Source of the DNA: Hymenobacter monticola
GTDB taxonomy: Bacteria; Bacteroidota; Bacteroidia; Cytophagales; Hymenobacteraceae
Reading direction: 5' to 3'
DNA length: 64,000 nt
Assembly: GCF_022811645.1 (NCBI RefSeq)
Contig: NZ_CP094534.1
Location: forward strand, 3,162,001-3,226,000
The translations under genes were made by a program, and so were the position numbers. Under the pieces are notes generated by a model. It had not been told where the DNA came from. It saw only the letters and a list, made by a program, of their open reading frames with translations, and ran no database searches. Positions 15,057 to 23,519 of the stretch are shown in pieces (position 1 is the stretch's first letter; each line of letters begins with the position of its first letter).

Positions 15057-18000
15057 ATGACCCCCAACGACCTAGCGCCTTCCACCGACGAGCCCGGCGT
15101 GGAGCTGACGCCCCCCGGCGACCTGCCGCGCGACGCCGACGAGCCCGCCACGCCCACGCTGCTGCGCGAGGCCGCCCGGCCCGACGAAGCCCCCGCCGAT
15201 AGGTTTCCGCTGGTGGGGATGGGCGGCTCGGCGGGCTCGCTGGTGGCGTTTGAACAGTTCTTTCTGGCCATGCCGCCCGACAGCGGCATGGCCTTCGTGG
15301 TGGTGACGCACCTGGCGCCCGACCACGACTCGGCCCTGGCCAGCGTGCTGCAGCAGTTCACCAAGATGCCGGTGCAGGAGGCCGAAGACGGCCTGCGCGT
15401 GCGCCCCAACCACGTGTACGTCATCCCGCCCAACCGCGACATGAGCATCCTGCACGGCACGCTGCTGCTGTTTGCGCCCACCCACCCGCCGGGCCGCCGC
15501 CTGCCCATCGACTTCTTTTTCCAGAGCCTGGCCAAGGACGCCCGCGAGCGCGCCGTGTGCGTGGTGTGCTCGGGCCTGGGCACCGACGGCACGCTGGGCC
15601 TGAAGATGGTGATGGAAAACTTCGGGATGGTGATGGTGCAGGACCCCGCCACGGCCGAGTTCGACGCCATGCCGCGCTCGGCGCTGGCCACCGAGTTTGT
15701 GGACTACGTGCTGCCCGCCGAGCAGCTGCCCGCCAGGCTGCTGCAGTACGTGCGCCACCCCGACCGCCGCCCCCGCCGCCCCGAGCCCGAAAGCGAGGGC
15801 AAGCCGGCCCACGCGCTGCAGAAAATCTTCCTGCTCATCCGGGCCCAGACCGGGCACGACTTCTCGTTCTACAAGCGCAACACGGTGTTCCGGCGCATTG
15901 AGCGGCGCATGAACGCGCACCAGATTCAGGAGTTCACGCACTACGTGCGGTATTTGCAGGAAAACCCGGCCGAGGTGGAAGCCCTGTTCAAGGAGCTGCT
16001 GATTGGGGTGACCAAGTTTTTCCGCGACCGCGAGGCCTTCGAGCACCTCAAGGCCCACTTGCTGCCGCTGCTGCGCCACAAGCCCGCCGACAGCACCATC
16101 CGGGCCTGGGCGCCGGGCTGCTCCACCGGCGAGGAGGCCTACTCGCTGGCCATGACGCTGCTCGAATGCCTCGACGGCGTGGACCGCAGCAAGTACCTCA
16201 AAATCCAGATTTTCGCCACCGATATCAACCCCGACGGCGTGGCCTTTGCCCGCGCCGGGCTCTATGCCGACAACATTGTGGCCGACGTGAGCCCCGAGCG
16301 CCTGCGCCGCTTCTTCACCAAAACCGAGGGCGGCTACCGCATCAAGAAAGAGGTGCGCGACGTGGTGGTGTTTGCCGTGCACGACCTCAACAAGGACGCG
16401 CCCTTCACCCGGCTCGACCTGCTGGTGTGTCGCAACCTGCTCATTTACCTGAGCGCCGAGCTGCAGCGCAACCTCATTCCGGTGTTTCACTACGCCCTCA
16501 ACCCTGGTGCGATTCTGTTTTTGGGGCCCAGTGAAAACCTCACCGGCTTCCAGGACTTGTTTCAGCCCCTGGACGTGAAGTGGAAGCTCTCGCGCCGCAC
16601 CGACGCGCCGGCCTCTATCACGCGCCTCGCGGCGTTTCCTCTCAACCTGGTCCGGCAGCCCACGCCGTCGGCTTCCCCCTCCGCCTCCGGCCCCATGAAC
16701 CCCGACTCCGTCCGCAAGGAAGGCGCCTTTGCCACCCTGGTGCAGCGCCTGCTGCTCCGCCAGTACACGCCGCCCGCGGTGGTCATCAACGCCAAGGGCG
16801 AAATTCTGTACGTGAACGGCCGCACCGGCCGCTACCTGGAGCCGGCCCCCGGCCTGGGCGGCATGAACCTCTTCGACATGGCCCGCGAGGAGCTCAACTA
16901 CGAGCTGAGCAGCGCCGTGCACCGGGCCGCCGCCACCCGCGAGGCCGTGGTGACCGACAACGTGAAGCTGCGCCAGGACAACGGCGTGCAGCTGGTGCGC
17001 GTGACGGTGAAGCCCCTGGAAGAAGCCGAGCAGCTGGCCGGCCTGCTGCTGGTAGTGTTTGAGGAGCAGCCCACGCCCGCCAAGGTGCGCCTGGGCAAGG
17101 CCCGCCCCGCCAACCCCGACCACGAGGCCCAGCTGCAAGCCCTGGAGCGCGAGCTCCAATACACCAAGCACCGCCTCCAAACCACCATCGAGGAGATGGA
17201 AAGCAGCGTGGAGGAGCTCAAGAGCACCAACGAGGAGCTGCAAAGCGCCAACGAGGAGCTGCAAAGCACCAACGAGGAGGCCATGACCAACAAGGAGGAA
17301 ATGCAGAGCCTGAACGAGGAGCTGATGACCCTCAACCTGCAGTACCTGAGCAAAACCGAGGAGCTGAGCCAGGCCGCCAACGACATGAAGAACCTGCTCG
17401 ACGCCACGGAAATTGCCACCATTTTCCTCGACAACGACATGGTGATAAAGCGCTTCACGCCGCCGGTGCACCGCATTGTGAGCCTGATGCCCGCCGACGT
17501 GGGCCGCCCCATCACGCACTTTGCCAACACCCTGCGCCACGAGAACCTGGCCCAGGACGTGCAGCAGGTGCTCGACCGCCTCGTGGTGGTGGAGGCCAAC
17601 ATCCAGACCACCCGCGGCGAGTGGTACGCCATGCGCATCCTGCCCTACCGCACCCTCGACAATTATATCAGCGGGGCCGTCATCACCTTCACCGACATCA
17701 CCGGCCTCAAAACCCTCGAAGCCGAGCTGCAGAAAACCACCCGCTTTGCCGAAAGCATTGTGGAAACCATGCGCGAGCCCCTGCTGGTGCTGGGCCCCTG
17801 GCAGCAGGTGCTGGCCGTGAGCCAGGCCTTCGCCGAGTTGTTTGGCCTCGATGCGGCCCGGGTGAAGGGCCAGCCCCTGCGCGAGCTCGACGGCGGCGCC
17901 TGGCAGCAGCCGGCCCTGCGCCAGCGCCTCGACGACGCCCTGGCCAACCCCGCCGAGCCCTTCGAGGACATCACCTTCACGGCCGATTTCCCGGCGCTGG

Positions 18001-18098
18001 GGCGGCGCACGGTGCGCCTCTACGGCCGCCACCTGCTGAGCCAGGGCGCGGCCACGGGGCCGCTGCTGCTGGGCGTGCAGGAGGTGCGGGAGGACTAG
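15057..18098 (+). CDS. CheB-CheR-PAS hybrid signalling protein
   Basis: 1013 residues. CheB domain at about 50-225 with S58 (GMGGSAGS), H85 (VTHLAPDH) and D177 (GLGTDGTLG). CheR methyltransferase at about 240-515, with the SAM-binding APGCSTGEEAYSLAM and the late NLLIYLSAELQ. A first PAS domain at about 560-660. A glutamate-rich coiled coil (about 685-780) is built on repeats of the STNEELQSANEEL type. Two more PAS domains follow to the end. No kinase domain is present, so it must signal through a partner or by modifying one. The ATG at 15057 is chosen over an upstream GTG or ATG because a conserved beginning starts there. The PAS-domain kinase at 20877 is a likely partner. Confidence 0.93.
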   Translation: MTPNDLAPSTDEPGVELTPPGDLPRDADEPATPTLLREAARPDEAPADRFPLVGMGGSAGSLVAFEQFFLAMPPDSGMAFVVVTHLAPDHDSALASVLQQFTKMPVQEAEDGLRVRPNHVYVIPPNRDMSILHGTLLLFAPTHPPGRRLPIDFFFQSLAKDARERAVCVVCSGLGTDGTLGLKMVMENFGMVMVQDPATAEFDAMPRSALATEFVDYVLPAEQLPARLLQYVRHPDRRPRRPEPESEGKPAHALQKIFLLIRAQTGHDFSFYKRNTVFRRIERRMNAHQIQEFTHYVRYLQENPAEVEALFKELLIGVTKFFRDREAFEHLKAHLLPLLRHKPADSTIRAWAPGCSTGEEAYSLAMTLLECLDGVDRSKYLKIQIFATDINPDGVAFARAGLYADNIVADVSPERLRRFFTKTEGGYRIKKEVRDVVVFAVHDLNKDAPFTRLDLLVCRNLLIYLSAELQRNLIPVFHYALNPGAILFLGPSENLTGFQDLFQPLDVKWKLSRRTDAPASITRLAAFPLNLVRQPTPSASPSASGPMNPDSVRKEGAFATLVQRLLLRQYTPPAVVINAKGEILYVNGRTGRYLEPAPGLGGMNLFDMAREELNYELSSAVHRAAATREAVVTDNVKLRQDNGVQLVRVTVKPLEEAEQLAGLLLVVFEEQPTPAKVRLGKARPANPDHEAQLQALERELQYTKHRLQTTIEEMESSVEELKSTNEELQSANEELQSTNEEAMTNKEEMQSLNEELMTLNLQYLSKTEELSQAANDMKNLLDATEIATIFLDNDMVIKRFTPPVHRIVSLMPADVGRPITHFANTLRHENLAQDVQQVLDRLVVVEANIQTTRGEWYAMRILPYRTLDNYISGAVITFTDITGLKTLEAELQKTTRFAESIVETMREPLLVLGPWQQVLAVSQAFAELFGLDAARVKGQPLRELDGGAWQQPALRQRLDDALANPAEPFEDITFTADFPALGRRTVRLYGRHLLSQGAATGPLLLGVQEVRED

Positions 18099-18104
18099 GA
18101 GCGG

Positions 18105-18301
18105 CTACGGCTGGCGGGTGCTGGCAGGCGGCGTGGGGCCGTCGAGCAGGGCGCAGTAGCCGCAACGCTTCAGCGAGGGCCCCCGCCGGGCTGCCGGTCG
18201 GCGGGAGCAATGCTGCGGGCTACCGGGCACTCGTCGTTGTCGTGCCACACCTCTTCGAGGCCAATGCCGCGCAAGGGAGAGTAGAAAGCGGGAATGCGCA
18301 T
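18105..18301 (-). pseudogene. Small Cys-rich ORF broken by a frameshift
   Basis: From an ATG at 18301 the frame reads MRIPAFYSPLRGIGLEEVWH, then NDECPVARSIAPADRQPGG, and then stops at 18170. One base out of frame, the sequence continues as SLKRCGYCALLDG to a stop at 18105. Joined, it would give an H-x3-C and C-x-x-C arrangement of the kind that binds zinc. The switch falls in a run of five G/C bases (around 18180-18186), a common place for slippage or for a sequencing error. It lies just 3' of the microsatellite on the minus strand, downstream of the second VbhA-like gene. No family name can be given. Confidence 0.4.
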
Positions 18302-18340
18302 GTGCTGGGCTTGGGTAGAACCGGCGGGAACAGATTCGGC

Positions 18341-18397
<57 letters not shown>

Positions 18398-18401
18398 AAA
18401 A

Positions 18402-18599
18402 TCAGGCCGTGGTTTCGTCGAGGGCGCGGCGCACGTCGCCCCAGCTCAGCTCGCCGGCTACGTAGCGGGCGTAGAGCTGCTGGGCGTAGGGCGTGGCCTG
18501 GGTTTTGAGCCGGGGGTGGGTGAGCTGCAACTGGCGTAACACGTTGGCGCGCTGCTGCGGCGTTTGGGCATTGGGGCCGAAAAGGGGGTCGAAAGCCAT
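18402..18599 (-). CDS. Small protein with VbhA-antitoxin-like C-terminal motif (paralog 2)
   Basis: 65 residues, starting MAFDPLFGP and carrying YARYVAGELSWGDVRRALDE in its C-terminal third. Both marks match the protein at 13464 (LFGP near the start, RYVRGEVTLAQAI near the end). The aromatic-x-x-GE-hydrophobic-S/T motif is that of VbhA-type antitoxins, but no Fic partner is in view. The ATG at 18599 was chosen because the frame upstream of it is not protein-like and because the paralog starts at the same point. The stop is immediately followed by the (GCAA)14 run. Upstream lies a copy of the family 1 repeat and then the DUF559 gene. Confidence 0.5.
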   Translation of the reverse strand: MAFDPLFGPNAQTPQQRANVLRQLQLTHPRLKTQATPYAQQLYARYVAGELSWGDVRRALDETTA

Positions 18600-18739
18600 A
18601 AGCTGAATCTTCTTACTGGATAGAAATAAGACGATGTTGCAAATTTCCGACCGCGCCACTCGCCCGGCAAGGTTGCGAATACGGATTTGGGGCGGTGGTA
18701 AATACCGAAAGTGGGAGCGAGCTTGGCTGTGCTGGTGGG

Positions 18740-18920
18740 GTCGTTCTGGCGTGGGGGCCTCACCCCCCGGCCCCCTCTCCCGTGGAGAGGGGGAGCCTAT
18801 CGACTTTTTTATTTAGCTACTCAATAGCCAAAATCATCTACCCAAAAACGCCCGCGCTGCCGTGGCTCCCCCTCTCCATGGGAGAGGGGGACGGGGGGTG
18901 AGGCCCCACGCCAGAACGAC
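18740..18920. repeat. Two-hairpin element, family 1 (copy B)
   Basis: Outer arms of about 28 nt, starting GTCGTTCTGGCGTGGGG and ending with its complement CCCCACGCCAGAACGAC, enclose two inner CCCCCTCTCC hairpins and a long spacer with TACTCAATAGC. That spacer word is shared with copy D. It sits between the divergent VbhA-like and DUF559 genes, 48 nt before the DUF559 start. Confidence 0.93.
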
Positions 18921-18968
18921 CAGGCCCCATGCCCGCGCAGTCGCCGCTGCGTCGCTACATTCACGCTC

Positions 18969-19358
18969 ATGGATGAAATCCCGGACCATGTTTTCACCGC
19001 CGACAAACGGCAGTACGGCAAGCTCCAGCTGAAAAGCCGCGCCAGCGCCATGCGCCGCGCGCCCACCGAAGCCGAGCAGGTGCTCTGGCAGGCCCTGCGC
19101 GGCAGCAAGGCCGGCGCCAAGTTCCGCCGCCAGCACCCCATCGACCGCTACATCGTGGACTTTGCCTGCATAGCCGCCCTGCTGGTGGTGGAAGCCGACG
19201 GCCCCACCCACCACGCCCCCGACCAGCGCGCCTACGACGCCGGCCGCTCCGCCCTGCTGGCCGAAAGGGGCTTCCGGGTGCTGCGCTTCACCAATGAGCA
19301 GGTGCTGGAAGACCTGGATGCGGTGCTGAATGAGATAAAAACTGCGTTGCAGGGTTGA
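18969..19358 (+). CDS. DUF559 endonuclease-domain protein
   Basis: 129 residues, the usual size. The signature of DUF559 is complete: RRAPTEAEQVLWQALRG, then FRRQHPIDRYIVDFAC, then VVEADGPTHH, then LLAERGFRVLRFTNEQVL. The fold is that of restriction-type nucleases related to Vsr, with D in YIVDF and E in VEADG as the likely metal-binding acids. The activity of most members has not been shown. The gene stands alone and is bracketed by family 1 repeats: copy B ends 48 nt before the start and copy C begins 4 nt after the stop. That placement suggests a link between this nuclease and the repeat. Confidence 0.88.
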   Translation: MDEIPDHVFTADKRQYGKLQLKSRASAMRRAPTEAEQVLWQALRGSKAGAKFRRQHPIDRYIVDFACIAALLVVEADGPTHHAPDQRAYDAGRSALLAERGFRVLRFTNEQVLEDLDAVLNEIKTALQG

Positions 19359-19362
19359 TATT

Positions 19363-19490
19363 CGGGCGTGGGGGCCTCACCCCCTGACCCCCTCTCCCTA
19401 GGGAGAGGGGGCACCGGTCTTGCACCGAACGGAGGCGGCTGGCTCCCCCTCTCCACGGGAGAGGGGGCCGGGGGGGAGGCCCCACGCCCG
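19363..19490. repeat. Two-hairpin element, family 1 (copy C)
   Basis: Starts CGGGCGTGGGGGCCTCACC and ends with GGCCCCACGCCCG. Inner hairpins are CCCTCTCCC-TA-GGGAGAGGG and CCCCCTCTCC-ACG-GGAGAGGGGG, and the spacer starts CACCGG as in copies A and E. It begins 4 nt after the DUF559 stop. Confidence 0.93.
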
Positions 19491-19523
19491 CCCGACCACG
19501 CCCCACCACCCCCGGCGCTGTAG

Positions 19524-19531
19524 TAGCTTTG
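19524..19531 (+). promoter_or_regulatory. Candidate -7 element (TAGCTTTG)
   Basis: Exact TAnnTTTG match 22 nt before the ATG at 19554. No clear -33 element. Confidence 0.4.
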
Positions 19532-19553
19532 GCCGCTCCCAGCCCCAGCTGTT

Positions 19554-19973
19554 ATGTCGCTTACCTCGTCCGTTCAGTTCGCCTACCGGCCCGACCTTGA
19601 CCTCTTCACCGCCCGCTGGCAGAGCCTGACCACCGGCAGCACCACCCAGGCCGAGTACGAGGGCCTGCTGCAAGCGCCCGAGGCCCAAGGCACCCCGCAC
19701 TGGCTGCTCGACGTGCGCCGGCGCCCGCTCATCACCGTGGCTTCGGCTCGCTGGGTGACCACCAACTGGCTGCCCCGCGCCGCCGCCCAGCTGCGCCCGG
19801 CGCGCCTGCGCCTGGCCTTTCTGGTGGCCCCCGTGCGGGCCGAAAACCTGCGCACCGACCCGGAGCTGCGCGATGTGATGGAGGCCGCCTACGCCCCCGG
19901 CCACCCCTACGACCTGCGCACCTTCACCGACGAGGGCGCCGCCGTGGCCTGGCTGCTGGGGCAGCTGGAATAG
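19554..19973 (+). CDS. SpoIIAA/STAS-like protein
   Basis: 139 residues. The pattern beta-strand (VQFAYRPDLDLFTARW), helix (TQAEYEGLLQAPEAQG), then HWLLDVRRRPLI and a helix (WVTTNWLPRAAAQL), then LRLAFLVAPVRAENL, and an ending FTDEGAAVAWL, follows the SpoIIAA-like STAS fold seen in many small Bacteroidota proteins. The phosphorylation loop of true antagonists is not evident. Start at ATG 19554. Its neighbours are the DUF559 gene upstream and, after an unusual repeat array, a conserved hypothetical gene. It may belong with the CheB/PAS proteins of this island. Confidence 0.55.
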   Translation: MSLTSSVQFAYRPDLDLFTARWQSLTTGSTTQAEYEGLLQAPEAQGTPHWLLDVRRRPLITVASARWVTTNWLPRAAAQLRPARLRLAFLVAPVRAENLRTDPELRDVMEAAYAPGHPYDLRTFTDEGAAVAWLLGQLE

Positions 19974-19987
19974 CCCGGCCCAGGGGC

Positions 19988-20181
19988 TTATTTCGAGGGT
20001 CGGACCCTTGCAATCGAAGGTCAGACCCCCGATTTCGAGCCTTCGACCCTCGATTTCGACCTGAAAAAGCCCGATTTCGAGGGTGGAAGGCTCGAAATCA
20101 AGCCAATTTGGCTCGATTTCGACTCTTTGCGGCCCGATTTCGAGCTTCCGACCCTCGAAATCGAACCAACTTGGCTCAATT
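19988..20181. repeat. Intergenic array of CGATTTCGA-type words
   Basis: About nine or ten copies of the 8-9-mer CGATTTCGA or its complement TCGAAATCG (some with one change), with irregular spacing of roughly 15-35 nt and orientation switching along the array. Short shared flanks include GCCCGATTTCGAG and CCTCGA. It leads into the strong terminator at 20182, whose stem contains the same word. It is not a CRISPR array because units are short, partly inverted and unevenly spaced. Confidence 0.8.
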
Positions 20182-20242
20182 TCGACCTAAAAAAGCCCGA
20201 TTTCGAAGCAGCACCCTTCGAAATCGGGCTTTTTTAGGTCGA
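20182..20242. terminator. Bidirectional terminator carrying the CGATTTCGA word
   Basis: Arms of about 26 nt (20182-20207 and 20217-20242), perfect over CCTAAAAAAGCCCGATTTCG, with a 9-nt loop and T6 runs on both strands. It lies between the convergent STAS-like gene and the gene ending at 20273. The word CGATTTCGAA in the stem is the one iterated in the upstream array. Confidence 0.9.
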
Positions 20243-20272
20243 TTGGGCAGGGTGGCCGCGCAGGGCGGCCCC

Positions 20273-20755
20273 TTAGGCCTTGGCAGCGGCCGGCTTGCGG
20301 CCGGCGTTGGCGTTGCCGGGGAAACGCACCTTCAAATCGTCGTAGGCGGCCTGGGCGCCGGGCTGCTTGTTCTTGGCCAGGAACTTGATGTTGCCGTACA
20401 CGGTGAGGGCGTTGCCGTAGGCCTCGGAGCCGGCCACCATCAGCGTCGAGTCGGTGTCGAGGGCCAGCTGCTCGAACTGCTGGCGCAGCGGCGTGAGGGC
20501 CGTCATGCCGGCCGTGTCCTGCCGCAGCTCGGCCAGGTCCACAAAGGCCGGCACAAAGGCGGCGTTGTTGGCGGCGTAGTCGGTGGTCTTGGTCACGAAA
20601 GCCACCGTCTTATCGGCCATGCGCAGCATGGTTTTGCGCTCCTCCGGGGTGAGGGACAGCAGGTAGGGCGCCAGCGCCGTTTTGATGGCGTCGAGGTGGG
20701 TTTGAACCTCGTCAATGACCTTGGCGGGGATGTCGGTGTGGAACTGGTTGGCCAT
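20273..20755 (-). CDS. Conserved hypothetical protein
   Basis: 160 residues, mostly helical, with no signal peptide or membrane span. It opens MANQFHTDIPAKVIDEVQTH and continues with a helical segment LSLTPEERKTMLRMADKTV, then a helix-rich middle. It ends in a Lys/Ala-rich tail (RKPAAAKA). The pattern is familiar from Bacteroidota genomes but I cannot name a function. The ATG at 20755 is chosen; the upstream extension overlaps the divergent kinase gene and is its antisense. It shares a 121-nt divergent gap with the PAS kinase at 20877. Confidence 0.75.
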   Translation of the reverse strand: MANQFHTDIPAKVIDEVQTHLDAIKTALAPYLLSLTPEERKTMLRMADKTVAFVTKTTDYAANNAAFVPAFVDLAELRQDTAGMTALTPLRQQFEQLALDTDSTLMVAGSEAYGNALTVYGNIKFLAKNKQPGAQAAYDDLKVRFPGNANAGRKPAAAKA

Positions 20756-20876
20756 GAAGTAGAAAATTTGAAATAGGGTTGGGGTAAGCGGTGCCACTTG
20801 GCGGGCATAAGGTAGGGCTTTTTCGGCAGGCCCCGCGCCCGGAGCCGTATATTTCACTCGCGCCCAACCATTCGCC

Positions 20877-23261
20877 ATGCCCCTGTCCTCCAATGCCCTC
20901 CTGCCCCCGGCCGGCCCCCCCGCCGACCCGCACGCCGCCCTGCTGGCGCTGCGCGCCCGCGCCGAGCAGGGCCGCCACCTGCTCACGCAGGATGTGAGCG
21001 CGCAGCAAGCGCCCGAGGAAGTGCGGCGGCTGGTGCAGGAGCTGCAGGTGTACCAGATAGAGCTCGAAATGCAGTACGAGGAGCTGCTGCTGGCCCAGGC
21101 CGAGGCCCAGGCCGCCCGCGCCCAGTTCGCCGACCTCTACGACTTTGCTCCCATTGGCTACTACACCCTCGACCAGGCAGGCACCGTGGCCCAGCTCAAC
21201 CTCTGCGCCAGCCAGCAGCTGGGCAGCATGCGCCAGCGCCTGGTGGGGCGGCGCTTTGCCTTGTTGGTGGCCCCGGCCGCGCGCCTGGAGTTTGGCCAGT
21301 TTCTGGCTAAGGTGTTCGCCCACGACGGCACCCAAAGCGCCGAGTTTGCTATGCTGCGCGAAGACGACACCGTCTTCAACGCCCAGCTCGAAGGCCTGCG
21401 CGCCAACGGCCCCGACGGCTTGCAGTGCCGCCTGGCGGTGGTCGACATCACGGGCCGCCGCGCATCCACCGCGGCCCTGGCCGCCAGCGAGGCCCGCTTC
21501 CGCCAGCTCTTTGCCGGCAGCAGCGACGCCGTGGTGCTGCTGCAGGGCCACCAGTTCGTGGATTGCAACGAAGCCGCCCTGCGCCTGCTGGGCGCCCACG
21601 CCAAAACCGACATCGTGGGCCGGCCCGCCTGGGCCCACTCCCCCGAGTTTCAGCCCGACGGCCGCCGCACCATCGACCTGTTTCACGTCACCACCGAAGC
21701 CGCCCTGCGCCAGGGCTCGCAGCGCTGCGAGGCCCTGATGCGGAAAAAAACCGGCGAGGAAATCTGGATTGAAGCCGTGCTCACGCCCATCGACGTGGCC
21801 GCGGCGCAGCCCTTGGTGCACATCCTGTGGCGCGACATCACGGCCGCCCGCGCCGCTGCCGAGGAGCTGCGCCTCAGCCAGGAGCGCCTGCAGATGGCCC
21901 TGGTCGCCGCCGAAAGCGGCGTGTGGGACTGGGAAATTGCCAGCGACCAACTGCACTGGGATGCCCGCGCCCAGGGCATCTTCGGGCTGCCCTACCACCC
22001 CGGGCCGGTGTCGTTTGAGGTGATGCGCGGCGCCGTGCACCCCCACGACCTGCCCGCCGTGACCGAGGCCCTGCGCCAGGCCTTCGCCCAGTCGGGGCCC
22101 TTCGACCTGGAGCACCGCATTGTGCGGCCCGACGGCGCGGTGCGCTACGTGGCCGCGCAGGGCAAGGTCGTGGCCGACGACGCCGGTGGGCAGCCGCTGC
22201 GCCTCGTGGGCATCATGCGCGACGTGACGCCCCGCCGCGAGGCCCAGAACGCCCTGCGCCGCGAAAAGGAATTCACCGAAAGCCTGCTCGAAAACAGCGT
22301 CGACGGCATCCTGGCCTTCGACCGCACCCAGCGCCTCACGGCTTGGAACGCCGAGGCCGCCCGCTACTTCGGCCCGGACGCCGCCGCCGTGCTGGGCCGG
22401 CCGGTGTTCGAGGTGCTGCCCTTCATGGGCGAGAAAAGCCACGCAGCGGTGGCCGAGGCCCTGGCCGGCCAGCGCGTGAGCTGCCCGGGCCAGCCCTTCG
22501 GGGTGCGCCCCGGCCACTACGACGCCTACCTCATTCCGCTCCAAGACGACGGCAACCCCGAGCCCACCGGCGTGCTGGTCATCATTCGGGACGTGACCGA
22601 GCGCGACCGCCTGACCGAAGAAGCCACCCAGCTGCGCCTGCGCCAGCAGCAGGAAGTGCTGGCCGCCATCATGACCACCCAGGAAACCGAGCGCAAGCGC
22701 ATTGCCGAGGCCCTGCACAACGGCCTGGGCCAGGTGCTTTACGCCACCAAGCTCAGCCTGGAGAAAGACGGGCGCACCAGTACCCCGCGCGAGTCGCTGC
22801 GCCTGCTCGACGACGCCATCCGCACCACCCGCACCATTTCCTTCGAGCTCACGCCCGGTGTGCTCGAAGACTTCGGCCTGCGCATTGCCCTCGAAACCCT
22901 GGTGCAGCGCACGACGCCCACCGGCCTGCACCTGCACCTGCACCTGAGCGGCCTGGAGCAGCGCCTGCCCGCCCCGGCCGAAATAGCGGTGTACCGCGTG
23001 GTGCAGGAGCTGCTCAACAACGTGATGAAGCACGCCCGCGCCACCGAGGTGGAAGTGCACGCGGCCCGCGAGGAAAACCACCTCTTCGTGAGTGTGGAAG
23101 ACAACGGGCAGGGTTTCGACACCGCGGCCCTCACCGCGCAGCCGCTGGCGGGCATCGGCCTGTCGGGCGTGCGCAACCGGGTGGCCCTGCTTGGCGGCGA
23201 GCTCACCATTGACTCGCGCCCGGGGCGGGGCACCATCGTCAGCTTTGAGCTGAGCGTGTGA
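20877..23261 (+). CDS. Multi-PAS sensor histidine kinase (NarX/DegS-type)
   Basis: 794 residues, no membrane span, so cytosolic. An N-terminal helical segment with LVQELQVYQIELEMQYEEL is followed by four PAS modules (about 85-195, 200-320, 325-460, 465-585). The dimerisation helix has the phosphoacceptor His614 in ERKRIAEALHNGLGQ; most members of the HisKA_3-like class have HD here and this one has HN. The HATPase domain covers about 690-794 with NNVMKHA, DNGQGFD and GIGLSGVRNR. No response regulator is in the window. It may receive signals from, or act with, the CheB-CheR-PAS hybrid 3 kb upstream. Confidence 0.92.
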   Translation: MPLSSNALLPPAGPPADPHAALLALRARAEQGRHLLTQDVSAQQAPEEVRRLVQELQVYQIELEMQYEELLLAQAEAQAARAQFADLYDFAPIGYYTLDQAGTVAQLNLCASQQLGSMRQRLVGRRFALLVAPAARLEFGQFLAKVFAHDGTQSAEFAMLREDDTVFNAQLEGLRANGPDGLQCRLAVVDITGRRASTAALAASEARFRQLFAGSSDAVVLLQGHQFVDCNEAALRLLGAHAKTDIVGRPAWAHSPEFQPDGRRTIDLFHVTTEAALRQGSQRCEALMRKKTGEEIWIEAVLTPIDVAAAQPLVHILWRDITAARAAAEELRLSQERLQMALVAAESGVWDWEIASDQLHWDARAQGIFGLPYHPGPVSFEVMRGAVHPHDLPAVTEALRQAFAQSGPFDLEHRIVRPDGAVRYVAAQGKVVADDAGGQPLRLVGIMRDVTPRREAQNALRREKEFTESLLENSVDGILAFDRTQRLTAWNAEAARYFGPDAAAVLGRPVFEVLPFMGEKSHAAVAEALAGQRVSCPGQPFGVRPGHYDAYLIPLQDDGNPEPTGVLVIIRDVTERDRLTEEATQLRLRQQQEVLAAIMTTQETERKRIAEALHNGLGQVLYATKLSLEKDGRTSTPRESLRLLDDAIRTTRTISFELTPGVLEDFGLRIALETLVQRTTPTGLHLHLHLSGLEQRLPAPAEIAVYRVVQELLNNVMKHARATEVEVHAAREENHLFVSVEDNGQGFDTAALTAQPLAGIGLSGVRNRVALLGGELTIDSRPGRGTIVSFELSV

Positions 23262-23473
23262 GCCGGGTTGCGGCCTGAGTTTTGAAGCAGTGGGCGAAGG
23301 CGCTCCGCGGCCAATGAAAGGCAAGGGCTGGTCAGGGCGGGCGAACCTATTTGCGGGCCCGTTTGTCCGGTTGAGGACGTGCCGGCGCGGCTGGCAACCA
23401 GCGCATTCAACTCAGAAATGACGAAGTTTGCGGCGCTTGCGAAGCGCGGGCACGCTGGGAGCGGCGCAACTCG

Positions 23474-23481
23474 TATGTTTG
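23474..23481 (+). promoter_or_regulatory. Candidate -7 element (TATGTTTG)
   Basis: Exact TAnnTTTG match 38 nt before the peroxidase ATG. No convincing -33 element in the GC-rich stretch upstream. Confidence 0.35.
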
Positions 23482-23519
23482 CGGCGGAGTACGTTCAGGC
23501 TTATTAACTTAGCGCTTGC

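Noticed and set aside
15072..18032. Long minus-strand open frame of nearly 990 codons
   Set aside because: It is the antisense of the CheB-CheR-PAS gene, rich in Gly, Val, His, Gln and Ala as expected from GC-rich antisense; no domain is recognisable.
19988..20242. Possible CRISPR array
   Set aside because: Repeated units are 8-10 nt, occur in both orientations and have uneven spacing; no cas genes are present.
20712..23324. Minus-strand open frame of 870 codons
   Set aside because: Antisense of the PAS histidine kinase; low-complexity composition and no motifs.
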